A stretch of 60,159 bases of DNA from an uncultured Prevotella sp. (GCA_944319815.1 CALUEX010000014.1:1-60159); one strand, 5' to 3'. Shown: positions 47,772-58,600, counted from the first letter of the stretch. The notes: generated by a model not told the origin, from the sequence alone. Numbers and translations are program-made.

Positions 47772-49241
47772 CTACTCTTTCTTCCACAGCTTTGTCATAT
47801 CCTCAAGCGTCTTGCCCTTGGTCTCGGGCACAAGTCTCCAGACAAAGAGGGCGGCAAGCACGCAGATTGCCCCGTAGAGGGCGTAGGTGAACCAGTGGCC
47901 GAAGTCGGGGTCGGCTGCCGTCTGCATATTGAACATAGGCACGAAAGAAGCACTCACGAGCCAGTTGAATATCCACTGGAAGGCCACGGCTATGGCCACG
48001 GCCGCGCCGCGGATGGTGTTCGGGAAAATCTCGGATATGAGCACCCAGCAGATTGGTCCCCACGACATCATGAACGAAGCGCTGTATACCATGATGCTGA
48101 GCATCGTAACGAGCTCCAGCCCTGCATGGCCGAAGGTGAGCGAGACTCCGAACGCGCCGACAGCCATGCCTATTGAACCGGTGATGAGCAACGGCTTGCG
48201 TCCCCACTTTTCTACGGTGAATATGGCCACGAGCGTGAACAGGATGTTGACCACGCCCATTATGATAGTCTGCATCATGGGGTTCTCCATGCCCATGTCG
48301 CCGAAGATGCGCGGCGCGTAATAGAGCACGGCATTGATGCCGACGGCCTGCTGGAAGACGCTTAGCATGATGCCGACGAATATTACCAGTACGCCGTAGG
48401 TGAACACGCGCTCGGTCTTCTCGGTCACGGTGTTCTTTATCTCGTCAAGTATGTTGCGCCCTTCGGCCTCCCCGTTAATCTTTGTGAGCACGGCAAGGGC
48501 CTTCTGGTCTTGCCCGGCCATGACGAGGTAGCGCGGCGTTTCGGGAACGAAACAGATGAGTATGGCGAACAGCCCGGCGGGAACGGCCTCGCTACCGAAC
48601 ATATAACGCCAGCCCGTAGATACCGTCCATGGGTCGTAGCCGGGCACTAATTCGCTTACGCCCTGGCCTATTGACTCGATTACGGGGTTGGTGTGGTCGC
48701 CGAGGATGAGGAAGTTGACCATGTAAACGACCAACTGGCCGAAGATGATGGCAAACTGGTTCCACGACACGAGGGTGCCGCGGATGTTCGACGGGGCCAC
48801 CTCCGCAATGTACATCGGGCAGATTGCCGATGCCAAGCCGACGCCGACGCCGCCTATGACGCGGTAAATGTTGAAGGCCACGAGCAGCGAATAGTTAGGC
48901 ACGCCGTGCTCGAAGAACAGGAACTCGGGTTCCATTGAGCCCAAGGCGGAGATGAAGAACATGATGCCGGCAAAGATTAGCGACTTCTTGCGGCCCCAGT
49001 TTGAGGCCATATAGCCGGAGACTGCGCTGCCGATGATGCAGCCGATGAGCGCGCTGGCACACGTGAAGCCGTGCCAAGAGTCAGTGTAGGTGAAGTCTTC
49101 CGCCCCGAGGAAGAATGCCTGAAGCCCCTTCTCGGCTCCTGAGATTACGGCGGTGTCATACCCGAAAAGCAGTCCGCCCAACACGGCAACAAGCACAATA
49201 GAGAATAGGTAGGCCTTGCTGCCCGATTGATTTTGGTTCAT
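47772..49241 (-). CDS. xylE: MFS sugar porter, XylE-like
   Basis: 489 residues with twelve helices. GGLLFGYDTAVISGAEKGLQ, the RGTLVSWNQFAIIFGQLVVY segment, PETPRYLV, the FQQAVGINAVLYYAPRIF motif and the C-terminal VPETKGKTLE are the sugar-porter signatures. XylE is the closest match in my judgement (D-xylose:H+ symport), but a related hexose or arabinose substrate is possible. It stands alone; no xylose genes are in the window. Start at MNQNQSGSKAYLFS. Confidence 0.85.
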   Translation of the reverse strand: MNQNQSGSKAYLFSIVLVAVLGGLLFGYDTAVISGAEKGLQAFFLGAEDFTYTDSWHGFTCASALIGCIIGSAVSGYMASNWGRKKSLIFAGIMFFISALGSMEPEFLFFEHGVPNYSLLVAFNIYRVIGGVGVGLASAICPMYIAEVAPSNIRGTLVSWNQFAIIFGQLVVYMVNFLILGDHTNPVIESIGQGVSELVPGYDPWTVSTGWRYMFGSEAVPAGLFAILICFVPETPRYLVMAGQDQKALAVLTKINGEAEGRNILDEIKNTVTEKTERVFTYGVLVIFVGIMLSVFQQAVGINAVLYYAPRIFGDMGMENPMMQTIIMGVVNILFTLVAIFTVEKWGRKPLLITGSIGMAVGAFGVSLTFGHAGLELVTMLSIMVYSASFMMSWGPICWVLISEIFPNTIRGAAVAIAVAFQWIFNWLVSASFVPMFNMQTAADPDFGHWFTYALYGAICVLAALFVWRLVPETKGKTLEDMTKLWKKE

Positions 49242-49872
49242 GGTAAAGTTTTTTGATAGTTGATTTATTTTAGTCCTTATTTTAATATAACCGCGTTTCC
49301 TGCCGTTTATTGTGTGCCGTGCGGGCTTTTTCTTGATTGGGGCGTGCCGTCGCCGGTGTCAAGTCATAATGTCTCTTATGCAGGCTGTTTGCTTTCTATT
49401 TGTTTTGCGGAGAGTTTCCGTGGCTGCGTTATTCTGGAATTAAAATGGTTTTGGCCGAAATATGCCCGTTATTCGTGTGCATACGTAAACGCTTGATGCA
49501 CAGCTTGGTGCTGCGTTTACGGGCTCTTGTGTGCAGTTTTTGCCCCCGTTCGTTCTGCGAAACGTGGCCTTTTACAAGCCGAAAGACCACAAATGGCGAT
49601 GCCGAAGGTAGCCAACCGTTAAGGCGAAAATGGCCTTTAGACGTGCCGAATGGTATTTGTGATTTAATGATTATATACTATTCGCATGAAAAACCGCACT
49701 TTTTTGCCCTTTATTAGGCGCAGTGAGGGCTTGCCGTTTCCCTGTTTTTGCAGAAACGACTGACGTTTCCTGTGTGACGTTTTGCGATGAAGGGTCTCTG
49801 TTTTAGTGTCAATATGTAAACCTGCGGAACTGTAAATGCCTGTACTACACGTTGTTGCGACTGTGTGGCGCG
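49242..49872. other. Spacer without a supported gene
   Basis: 630 bases. Short frames occur on both strands but show no protein-like composition or start signal. A distant variant of family-D words is near 49555-49600 (GTGGCCTTTTACAAGCCG). No promoter for the sugar porter was found. Confidence 0.4.
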
Positions 49873-50238
49873 CTACTTCTTGCGTCCCGTCTTCAGTGAC
49901 AGCAAGTATATGGTGACACCGATGGCGACGGTGGCCATGAGCGTTTTCAGTGCCCAATGGTCAAGGATGAGGAAAAAACAATGCAGCGAAGTGAGCCAAA
50001 GAAGTAACAACGCAATGACCTTCGCACGCAGGGGCATTGAGCGGTTCTCGCGGAAGTCACGTATGTAAGGCCCTAAGTGTTTATGGTTGAGCAGCCATGC
50101 GTAAGCTCGTGGGGAACTGCGGAAGAACAGCGCGGCGGCCAGCAGGAGGAACGGCGTGGTGGGCAATAGCGGCACGAATATGCCGACAATGCCGCACGCA
50201 AGTGCCAGGCAGCCCAGTATGAGAAGCACGTATTTCAT
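49873..50238 (-). CDS. DUF454 (YbaN-like) inner-membrane protein
   Basis: 121 residues. MKYVLLILGCLALACGIVGI then FVPLLPTTPFLLLAAALFFR and SSPRAYAWLLNHKHLGPYI, with DFRENRSMPLRAKVIALLLL, are the hallmarks of DUF454. Three to four membrane helices. The family is widespread and without known activity. The -7 box lies only five bases before the ATG, so the transcript may be leaderless. Confidence 0.85.
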   Translation of the reverse strand: MKYVLLILGCLALACGIVGIFVPLLPTTPFLLLAAALFFRSSPRAYAWLLNHKHLGPYIRDFRENRSMPLRAKVIALLLLWLTSLHCFFLILDHWALKTLMATVAIGVTIYLLSLKTGRKK

Positions 50239-50242
50239 GCCG

Positions 50243-50250
50243 CAAAAGTA
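50243..50250 (-). promoter_or_regulatory. -7 box of the DUF454 gene
   Basis: TACTTTTG on the minus strand; no TTTG at the expected distance upstream. Confidence 0.4.
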
Positions 50251-50402
50251 CGGATAAATTGCATAAAACCGTGCTCCGGCGCTCGATTATGTTGGCAAAA
50301 AGTGCTGTTTTGCAGCCGTGTCGGCTCCGGTCGGCGATATGTAAAAATGTGAAAAGCCTGCAAATATCCGTCTTTTTGTCATGTTATAAGGTGGATTTTT
50401 AG

Positions 50403-50410
50403 TAATTTTG
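50403..50410 (+). promoter_or_regulatory. -7 box of holB
   Basis: TAATTTTG with the start codon 24 bases downstream. A TTTG is at 50375-50378, too far (24-base spacing) for a normal -33. Confidence 0.4.
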
Positions 50411-50433
50411 CACCGATTTGACTAATTAGCGGA

Positions 50434-51573
50434 ATGAAGTTCAGCGACGTTATAGGCCAGGATGAAGTGAAGCAGAGGCTGCGGCAGATGGTTGCCGAAG
50501 AGCGTGTTCCCCACGCCTTGATGTTCTGCGGCCCGCAGGGCAGCGGCAAGATGGCCCTTGCCTTGGCCTTCGCCTCATACTTGCTGTGCGGCAACCGCGC
50601 TGACGGCGACTCGTGCGGAGGTTGCCAGCAATGCCTTATGGCGGAGCGGCTGTCTCACCCTGATTTGCACTTCTCTTATCCCGTAATACGCCCTTCGGGC
50701 ACTGGTTCGGAGCATAAGATGTCAAGCGAGGATTTTGCCGCCGAATGGCGCGAGATGCTCTTGCAGGGGCCTTACTTCACGATGGACAAGTGGCTGGCGG
50801 CCATGGGTGCAGCCAACCAGCAGGCCTTGATGGGCGTAGGGGAGAGCGACTTGCTGTTGAAGAGGCTCAGCCTGAAGTCGAGCCAAGGCGGCTATAAGGT
50901 CGTCGTGATGTGGCTGCCCGAGAGGATGAACGGCGAATGCGCCAACAAGATACTCAAGTTGCTGGAAGAACCGCCGCAGCAGACGGTCTTCGTCATGGTG
51001 TGCGAAGAGCCGGGGAGGCTGTTCGACACAATCCGCAGCCGTGCCCAGCGCATCGACATACGCCGTATTGACGACGGGGCAATAGAGCGTGCCCTCGTTG
51101 AGAGGCGCGGCATAGACGCCGAGGCGGCGCGAAGGCTGGCGCGTGCGGCGGGTGGCAGCTGGCTTGCTGCGCTCGACGAGCTTGACGCCGACAGTGAGAA
51201 GCGGCAGTTTCTCGATATGTTCATTTCGCTGATGCGACTCGCCTATATGCGCAAAATAAAGGACTTGCGCAAGTGGAGCGACACGGCCGCAGCCCTCGGC
51301 CGCGAGAAGCAGCGGCGTATGCTGGCGTATTTCCTCCGCTTGGTGCGTGAGAATTTCATGTACAACTTCCACAATCCGCAGCTCTGTTACATGACGCGCG
51401 ACGAGGAAAACTTCGCCCGCAACTTCGCACCTTACATCAACGAGGCCAACGTCTTGGAGATGTCGGCCCTGATGAACACGGCCATACGCGACATAGGACA
51501 GAACGCCAACGCCAAGATAGTGTTCTTCGATATGGCAACGAACATCATCGTCTCGCTGATAAGAAAGCCGTAG
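50434..51573 (+). CDS. holB: DNA polymerase III delta' subunit-like clamp loader protein
   Basis: 379 residues. It begins MKFSDVIGQDEVKQRLRQMV, with a degenerate Walker A (GPQGSGKM) and a zinc-knuckle of four Cys (CGNRADGDSCGGCQQC). The LLEEPPQQTVFVMVCEEPGR and TIRSRAQRIDIRRI segments are the clamp-loader sensor region. Delta' opens the beta clamp together with delta and gamma/tau subunits. The GKM end means that ATP hydrolysis may be absent, which is usual for delta'. Length is normal for the phylum. Confidence 0.9.
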   Translation: MKFSDVIGQDEVKQRLRQMVAEERVPHALMFCGPQGSGKMALALAFASYLLCGNRADGDSCGGCQQCLMAERLSHPDLHFSYPVIRPSGTGSEHKMSSEDFAAEWREMLLQGPYFTMDKWLAAMGAANQQALMGVGESDLLLKRLSLKSSQGGYKVVVMWLPERMNGECANKILKLLEEPPQQTVFVMVCEEPGRLFDTIRSRAQRIDIRRIDDGAIERALVERRGIDAEAARRLARAAGGSWLAALDELDADSEKRQFLDMFISLMRLAYMRKIKDLRKWSDTAAALGREKQRRMLAYFLRLVRENFMYNFHNPQLCYMTRDEENFARNFAPYINEANVLEMSALMNTAIRDIGQNANAKIVFFDMATNIIVSLIRKP

Positions 51574-51683
51574 GCGGGGCGCGTAAGGCTGCAATATGGT
51601 TGTCAATAACACGCTTGCCACGCTATGCCTGTAAGGCTGCCTCCCTGTGGGAGGAGTGGGGCGGGCGACTAATATATATCTAT

Positions 51684-52922
51684 ATGGACTACAAAAGCAT
51701 GAAACTGAAGATATACAACGGTTGCGACCGGGGCCTGTGCATCCGCGGATGCGGCCGGCAGGACCGCCAGCTCAACACGTATGACTGGCTGGCCGGAGTG
51801 CCTGGCAACGCCGAAAGCACCGACCTTGTGGAAGTTCAGTTCAAGAATACCCGCAAGGGTTACTATCGCAACGTTAACAACCTCGACCTCAAGAAGGGTG
51901 ACATCGTGGCCGTTGAGGCCAATCCCGGGCACGACATAGGTGTGGTCACGCTGACCGGCAAGCTCGTGGAGCTCCAGGTGAAGAAAGCCAACCTCAAGTC
52001 GGCTGACGACATTAAGCGCATCTACCGCATAGCCAAGCCTGTTGACATGGATAAATATCGCGAGGCTAAAAGCCGCGAGCACGACACCATGATACAAAGT
52101 AGGCAGATTGCGAAGAGCCTTGACTTGCAGATGAAAATAGGCGACGTGGAGTACCAGGGAGACGGTAACAAGGCCATCTTCTACTATATCGCCGACGAAA
52201 GGGTGGACTTCCGCCAGCTAATCAAGGTCCTTGCCGAGACGTTCCACGTCCGCATAGAGATGAAGCAGATAGGAGCGCGCCAGGAGGCGGGCCGCATCGG
52301 CGGCACGGGGCCTTGTGGCCGCGAGTTGTGTTGCGCCACGTGGATGAAGAACTTTGTGTCGGTCAGCACGGGAGCGGCACGCTATCAGGACATATCGCTC
52401 AACCCGCAGAAGCTCGCCGGGATGTGCGCTAAGCTGAAATGCTGCCTCAACTATGAGGTTGACAATTACATCGAGGCCAGCCGTAGGCTGCCGAGCAAGG
52501 AGATTGTGCTGCAGACCCAGGACAGCGATTATTACCTGTTCAAGAGCGACATACTTGCCGGCATGGTGACATACTCTACCGACAAGAAAATACCCTCGAA
52601 CGTTGAGACCATCACGGCGCAACGGGCATTCGAGGTAATAGACATGAACAAGCGCGGCGAGAAGCCCCTGTCGTTGCTTGAGGACGGTGCGATGAAGCGT
52701 CAGGACAGGCCTGTGGACTTGCTTGCCGGAGAGAGCATAACACGCTTTGACAAGGCTAAGAAAAAGAAGAAGAACAAGAACCGCAACGCCAAACAGGCCG
52801 ACAGGCGGCGCCAGGAACGCCCCACGGCGCAGGGCGGGAGACCTACGGGAAACAAGCCTGTGACAAAACCGGCCGGCAATGCACCCAAGCAGCCGCAAGG
52901 CGGGCAGCCGTCAGGAGAGTGA
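51684..52922 (+). CDS. ricT: RicT/PSP1-domain regulatory complex subunit
   Basis: 412 residues from the ATG of MDYKSMKLKIYNG; the next Met, five codons later, is an alternative, and the long upstream frame includes a family-A repeat. The PSP1 core holds VEVQFKNTRKGYYRN, GPCGRELCCATWMKNF and CAKLKCCLNYE, with cysteines that bind Fe-S in the Ric complex. The C-terminus is a basic, Gly/Pro/Gln-rich tail (KKKKKNKNRNAK). In other bacteria the complex modulates RNA processing; in Bacteroidetes the role is open. It precedes gldH. Confidence 0.85.
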   Translation: MDYKSMKLKIYNGCDRGLCIRGCGRQDRQLNTYDWLAGVPGNAESTDLVEVQFKNTRKGYYRNVNNLDLKKGDIVAVEANPGHDIGVVTLTGKLVELQVKKANLKSADDIKRIYRIAKPVDMDKYREAKSREHDTMIQSRQIAKSLDLQMKIGDVEYQGDGNKAIFYYIADERVDFRQLIKVLAETFHVRIEMKQIGARQEAGRIGGTGPCGRELCCATWMKNFVSVSTGAARYQDISLNPQKLAGMCAKLKCCLNYEVDNYIEASRRLPSKEIVLQTQDSDYYLFKSDILAGMVTYSTDKKIPSNVETITAQRAFEVIDMNKRGEKPLSLLEDGAMKRQDRPVDLLAGESITRFDKAKKKKKNKNRNAKQADRRRQERPTAQGGRPTGNKPVTKPAGNAPKQPQGGQPSGE

Positions 52923-52997
52923 ACGGGCGCAGCCGCGCGGCTTTGAGGCCATTGTGCAGCTTGCCGTTGACGGCTTGCCGACAGGCATGACACAGTG

Positions 52998-53465
52998 ATG
53001 AAACACATATTATATATAATGTCGGCCATTTTCGGGCTTGCCGTATTGTTGTCGGCTTGCAGCGACGGCGTGGCTTACGACAAGTATAAGTCAACATCGG
53101 TGGAAGGGTGGGAGAGTAACGACACGGTTACTTTCGACGTACCTCGGCTGCGCCTCGGCGGACGTTACGGCCAGACTATAGGTTTGCGCACCACAGGCGC
53201 ATACCCGTTCACCGCCCTGAGCCTCATAGTCGAGCGCGTTGTCGAACCTGGCCACAGGCTCTACGCCGACACCATCGACTGCCGCCTTTACGACGACAAG
53301 GGCAATGTCTTGGGCCGTGGCGTGACAACTTATCAATACAGCTTCAACCTCCCGTCCATTGACCTGCGCAAGGGCGACTCGCTCCACGTCAGCGTGCGCC
53401 ATTTCATGAAGCGCGAGGTGCTGCCCGGCGTGTCGGACATCGGCTATCGCCTGGCGGTGGAGTAA
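52998..53465 (+). CDS. gldH: Gliding motility lipoprotein GldH
   Basis: 155 residues from the ATG after a GTG. Signal peptide with lipobox (AVLLSAC) and the mature DGVAYDKYKSTSVEGWESND then TVTFDVPRLRLGGRYGQTIG fit GldH. The RLYDDKGNVLGRG segment is also typical. GldH is an outer-envelope lipoprotein required for gliding in flavobacteria and linked with type IX secretion; in non-motile Bacteroidales it is kept with unknown function. It lies 75 bases after ricT, probably the same transcript. Confidence 0.85.
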   Translation: MKHILYIMSAIFGLAVLLSACSDGVAYDKYKSTSVEGWESNDTVTFDVPRLRLGGRYGQTIGLRTTGAYPFTALSLIVERVVEPGHRLYADTIDCRLYDDKGNVLGRGVTTYQYSFNLPSIDLRKGDSLHVSVRHFMKREVLPGVSDIGYRLAVE

Positions 53466-53558
53466 TGCCCGGCAAGCGGCCCGTTGCATGACGATATGCT
53501 ACACATTGTTTTGCAATTCTTGTTCGGCTTAATAACAACTTGATATACAACGCCTTAC

Positions 53559-53595
53559 AAAAGGGCACGTTTTGCATTGCAAAACGTGCCCTTTT
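53559..53595. repeat. Family D perfect palindrome
   Basis: AAAAGGGCACGTTTTGCA (53559-53576) is the exact reverse complement of the sequence at 53578-53595. An 18-bp stem with one base between. T-runs at both sides let it act as a bidirectional terminator after gldH. Confidence 0.85.
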
Positions 53596-53697
53596 AGCTT
53601 GTAATATGTGGCAAACAGGAAAGCGAAAGGTGGCATATCGGAACATGAAAGGCCACAAATCGGAAATTGGGCGATAAGATTTTTTAGCGGCATTTAT

Positions 53698-53794
53698 TTT
53701 GTTTTCTCTGTCGGTTGAGCTACCTTTGCATAAGGTAAGATGCACTCGGCAATGTTCAAGCGTGCTTGCATTGCGCTCGTTTGCATTACCTTTG
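53698..53794 (+). promoter_or_regulatory. Tandem promoters of aroA
   Basis: First: TTTG (53698-53701), 19 bases, TACCTTTG (53721-53728). Second: TTG (53766-53768), 18 bases, TACCTTTG (53787-53794). Each -7 box is followed by CATAAGGTAAG or CATAAAGTAAG, and the units share CTCGGCA and GCAAGCGTGCTTGC text, so one seems to be a copy of the other. Confidence 0.65.
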
Positions 53795-53897
53795 CATAAA
53801 GTAAGGCTGCACTTGGCAGATGCGCAAGCGTGCTTGCGTGATGTCTGCCAGGGTGGCCTTGCACGGAGAATGATGTTAAATTTTGGTGTTTCAAGAC

Positions 53898-55151
53898 ATG
53901 AAATATATACTTAAAGCTCCCGGCAAGATAGACGTGACGGTGGACTTGCCGGCATCGAAGAGCATCAGCAACAGGGCGTTGGTAATCAATGCGTTGGCGG
54001 GGGAAGGTGTTGCGCCCGACAACCTGTCTGACTGTGACGACACCGAAGTTCTCGCCAGCGCGCTCGGCTCGATGCCGGAGGTTATCGACATCAAGGCCGC
54101 CGGCACGGCCATGCGCTTCATGACGGCTTATCTGGCGGTGACTCCCGGCAGCCATGTGCTCACGGGAACGGAGCGCATGAAGCAGCGCCCCATCAAGGCT
54201 TTGGTTGACGCCTTGCGCTATATCGGCGCCGACATATCATACGAGGAGGCCGAGGGCTACCCTCCGTTGCGCATCAACGGGCGGCGGCTCACGGGCGGAC
54301 GGCTTGAGATTTCGGGCGCCATCAGTTCGCAGTACATTTCGGCTCTGCTGATGGTTGCGCCTACGCTGGAGCAGGGACTGGAGCTGAAGCTGGCGGGAGA
54401 GGTAATCTCGCGACCGTATATCGACCTGACGCTGTGCATGATGAAGGACTTTGGGGCCGACGCGGAATGGAGCGACGTTGACGTGATAACGGTGCGCCCG
54501 AAGCCTTACGAGCCTAAGCGGTTCTTCATAGAGAACGACTGGAGCGCGGCGTCTTACTGGTATGAGCTGTTGATGCTGTGCCGTGACGAGGAGTCGGAGG
54601 TGAGGCTCACGGGGCTGACCGACGGTTCGCGCCAGGGCGACTCGGCCGTGAAGTACCTGTTCAGTATGCTCGGCGTGAGGACTGTATTCAAGACGCGCGA
54701 GCGCGGCGTGCCAACTACGGTGACGCTGAAGCACGTCGAGACGAAGCCGCCGAGGCTCGACTATGACTTCACCAACCAGCCCGACATGGTGCAGACGTTC
54801 GTGGTTACGTGTGCGTTGACGGGCGTGCCGTTCAGGTTTACGGGGTTGGCATCGCTGAAAATCAAGGAGACCGACCGCGTTGAGGCACTGAAGACGGAGA
54901 TGAGGAAGTTGGGTTACGTCGTGCGAGAGAAGGGCGTAGGCGAACTTAGTTGGGACGGCGAGCGGTGCGAGCCGGCTGCCGACATAGTGATTAACACATA
55001 CGAAGACCACCGCATGGCGATGTCTTTCGCCCCGGCGGCGATGGTGTTCCCGGGGTTGAAAATCGACAATCCGCAGGTAGTGAGCAAGTCGTACCCGCAC
55101 TTCTGGGACGACCTTCGCCGTGCCGGTTTTGAAATACAGGAGGCCGACTGA
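53898..55151 (+). CDS. aroA: 3-phosphoshikimate 1-carboxyvinyltransferase (EPSP synthase)
   Basis: 417 residues from the ATG of MKYILKAPGKIDVTVDLPAS (an upstream TTG is less likely). KSISNRALVINALA near 22-35, the GTAMRFMTAYLA loop, GAISSQYISALLM and TDRVEALKTEMRKLGYVV with NTYEDHRMAMSFAPAAM are the EPSP synthase motifs. It joins shikimate 3-phosphate and PEP in the aromatic amino acid pathway. The next gene begins one base after its stop, so the two are tightly coupled. Confidence 0.95.
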   Translation: MKYILKAPGKIDVTVDLPASKSISNRALVINALAGEGVAPDNLSDCDDTEVLASALGSMPEVIDIKAAGTAMRFMTAYLAVTPGSHVLTGTERMKQRPIKALVDALRYIGADISYEEAEGYPPLRINGRRLTGGRLEISGAISSQYISALLMVAPTLEQGLELKLAGEVISRPYIDLTLCMMKDFGADAEWSDVDVITVRPKPYEPKRFFIENDWSAASYWYELLMLCRDEESEVRLTGLTDGSRQGDSAVKYLFSMLGVRTVFKTRERGVPTTVTLKHVETKPPRLDYDFTNQPDMVQTFVVTCALTGVPFRFTGLASLKIKETDRVEALKTEMRKLGYVVREKGVGELSWDGERCEPAADIVINTYEDHRMAMSFAPAAMVFPGLKIDNPQVVSKSYPHFWDDLRRAGFEIQEAD

Positions 55152-55152
55152 C

Positions 55153-55551
55153 ATGGAGGCACTGCTTTACCTGCTGTATTTTTTTGCGCTTGTGGCCATC
55201 GTCGTCGTCCTGGTAAAGATGTTCGGTCGTAAGGACGAGGGCGTGCCGACGGCGGAAAAGGCCGACGGCGAGCCTTGCGACACGTGCGCTGCCGACCCCG
55301 GTACGTGCCTGAAGGAGCGCGTAATACAGAACGCCGTTGGCGAAATAGAGTATTTCGACGACGAGGAACTCGACCGTTTCCGCGGTCGCCGTGCCGACAG
55401 CTACACGGCCGACGAAGCCTCGATGTTCGCCGAGGTGATGTACACGATGAAGCCTGAGGAGGTGAAAGACTGGCTTGTGAGCCTTGGCCGCAGGTGCGTC
55501 AACCTGCCTGACCAGCTTAAGGACGAGGCCATGATGCTGATGGAAGGTTGA
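55153..55551 (+). CDS. Membrane-anchored protein with CxxC, unknown
   Basis: 132 residues from MEALLYLLYFFALVAIVVVL, one N-terminal helix, then a polar domain with CDTCAADPGTC, YFDDEELDRFRGRRADSYTA and KPEEVKDWLVSLGRRCVNLP. The helix orients the domain probably into the cytoplasm (KMFGRKDE follows). The cysteines might bind a metal. No known family. It is sandwiched between aroA and the PorW/SprE-like gene. The start is at the ATG just after aroA. Confidence 0.65.
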   Translation: MEALLYLLYFFALVAIVVVLVKMFGRKDEGVPTAEKADGEPCDTCAADPGTCLKERVIQNAVGEIEYFDDEELDRFRGRRADSYTADEASMFAEVMYTMKPEEVKDWLVSLGRRCVNLPDQLKDEAMMLMEG

Positions 55552-55629
55552 CAGTTTTTGCCCGTCATGCAATAAAACGGCCTTTTGCAAGTTATATAAT
55601 AGTGGTAGAGTAGCTTCCGCCTGGACAAA

Positions 55630-58600
55630 ATGCGCATAAAGACAACACGACATATAATCACGCTCATGGTTGTCGCCGTCATGCTGACGGTGGCTGGATG
55701 CTCCACGGAGAAGAATACGGCCAAGAGCCGTTGGTGGCATTCTTTTAACGCCCGTTACAACACTTACTATAATGGTTCGCTGGCATACATCGACGGTTCG
55801 CTCGAGAAAGAGAAGGGCAACAAGGATAACTTCACCGAGATGCTGCCGTTGTACACCGTAGGCAACCCCGCAAGCCGCAGCCTCGGCGAGGGCAACTTTG
55901 ACCGTGCCATCGAGAAATGCCAGAAGGCCATAAAGCTGCATAGTATCAAGCGGAGGCCGCAGTGGACCAAGAACCGCAAGAAAACGCCCAAGGACATAGA
56001 GTGGCTTAACCGCAAGGAGTATAACCCCTTCTTGTGGAAGGCTTGGTTGCTGATGGGCCGCGCCCAGTTCATGAAGGGCGCCTTTGACGAGGCTGCGTCC
56101 ACTTTCGCCTACATGAGCCGCCTTTACGCCACGCAGCCGGCCATATACGGCAGGGCGAGAGCATGGCTGGCGAAGTGTTACATAGAGCAAGACTGGATTT
56201 ATGATGCCGAGGACGTCATCACGAAAATGCGCCGCGACTCGATGCACTGGCGTGCCCGCAAGGAGTGGGACTATACCTATGCCGACTATTACATACATAC
56301 GGGGCAGTATGCCGAGGCCATTCCTTACCTGCGAAAGGTAATCAAGCACGAGATGCGCCGCAAGCAGAAAGCCCGCGAGTGGTTCCTGATGGGGCAGCTT
56401 GAGGCCGCCCTCGGCCACGACGACAAGGCTTACAAGGCCTACAAGCGCGTGCTCAGGCTCAGTCCGCCTTACGAGCTTGCCTTCAATGCACGCATCGCCA
56501 TGACCGAGGTTATGGCCGGACGCAAGTCGCACAAGATGATAAAGAAGCTGAAGCGCATGGCCCGGTCGGACAACAACAAGGATTATCTTGACCAGGTGTA
56601 TTACGCCATCGGCAACATATACCTTAACGAGAAAGACACGCTTAACGCAATTTCCGCATACGAGCAAGGCAACCAGAAGTCAACGAGAAACGGCATAGAG
56701 AAGGGCGTGTTGCTGTTGAAGCTCGGCGATTTGTACTGGGAACGCGAGGACTACAGCAACGCCCGGCGTTGTTATGGTGAGGCTATCGGCCTTTTGGACA
56801 AGGAACGTGACGACTATGAACAGCTTTCGGCGCGCTCTAAGGTGCTTGACGAGCTTGTGCCTTATACCGACGCCATCCACCTGCAAGACTCGTTGCAAGC
56901 CCTCGCCAAGATGCCCGAAGACGAGCGTAACGCCGCCATTGACCGCGTTATCGAGGCATTGAAGAAGAAGGAAAAGGAAGAGCGCGACGCCCAGGCTGAG
57001 GCCGAGGCACAACAGTACCTTATGGAACAAGGGGGCATTGGCAACTCTTCCGTGCAGAATAACACGACCAACAACGCCACGAGCAAGGACGGCACGTGGT
57101 ATTTCTATAATCCTACGGCCGTCAGCCAAGGCAAGGCCACGTTCCAAAAGCTGTGGGGACGCCGCGAGAACGTTGACGACTGGCAGCGCGTTAACAAGAC
57201 GGTAGTGGCCTTGGCGACGCCCGAGGAGGAGCTTACCGACGAGCAACGTGACTCCATTGCGGCCGTAGAAGCCATGCAGGACTCCATCGAGAACGCCATG
57301 GACAGCGCCCATAACAACCCTCATATGCGTGAATATTACCTGAAGCAGATACCTTTCACGCCCGAACAGGTGGCCGAAAGCAACGCAATCATTGAGGACG
57401 GACTGTTCCATGCTGGCGTGATTTTCAAGGACAAGCTCGACAACCTTGACTTGAGCGAGAAGAACCTGCGCCGCCTTACGGACAATTACAAGGACTACGA
57501 GAACATCGACGACGCTTATTACCACCTGTTCTTATTGTATTCGCGGCGAGGTGACAAGGCCATGGCCGACACATACCTTGGACTGTTGAAGCGTGATTAT
57601 TCGGACAGCGAGTGGACCGTCTTGTTGTCAGACCCCAACTTTGCCGAGAACGCACGCTTTGGGGTACACATCGAAGACTCGCTTTACGCTGCCACGTATG
57701 ATGCCTTCAAGGCCGACAGGTTCGACGAGGTGAAGGCCAACACCGAGCTTTCGGCAACACGTTTCCCGCTTGGTGCCAACCGTGACAAGTTCATCTTCAT
57801 CGGCGGATTGAGCAAGCTCAACAGCGGCGACGCCAACGGTTGCCTCACGGATATGCAGGAAGTGGTGAGCAAATATCCGCAAAGCGAGGTGGGCGAGATG
57901 GCCGGCATGATAATCAACGGCGTGAAGGAAGGCCGCCAGTTGTATGGAGGCAAGTTCGACATTGCCGACATTTGGGCGCGCAGGGCTGTCGTGCTGAACG
58001 ACAGCGACTCGATAGCCGCACGCACGTTCGTTGCCGAACGCAACACCGACTTCTCGTTCCTCTTGGTTTATTCGCCCGACTCTTTGGACGAGAACAAGCT
58101 GCTTTTCGAGCTTGCGAGGTTCAATTTCACCAACTTTATCGTCAGGAATTTCGACGTCACCATAGAGGAATTCGACGGTCTTCACCGTATGCGCGTCAGC
58201 GGTTTCATGAGTTATGACGAGGCATTGCAGTACGCCCGCCAGCTCCACTCCAACCGTAACGTCAACGCATTGGCTCGCAAGGCGCGTTCAATCGTCATCA
58301 GCGACGCCAACCTCGAGTTGCTCGGCACGCAGTATAGTTACAACGATTACGACAAGTTCTACGAACAACATTTCGTCCCCTTGCGCGTAAGCACAGTTCG
58401 TCTGCTTACCGAACCTGCCGCGATAGAGTATGTGCAGCCCGAGGATGAGGGTGCTAACGGCGGTGACGGGTTGTATAACGGCGGTGTGATAGAGGGCGGT
58501 CTGTTCATCGAGGACGACCAACCTATGGCGCCGCAGGAGAGCGGTACGCTCGTCGTTCCTGACGAACCGGCGGCCAGGCCGTCGGGCGGCGAGCCCCAGG

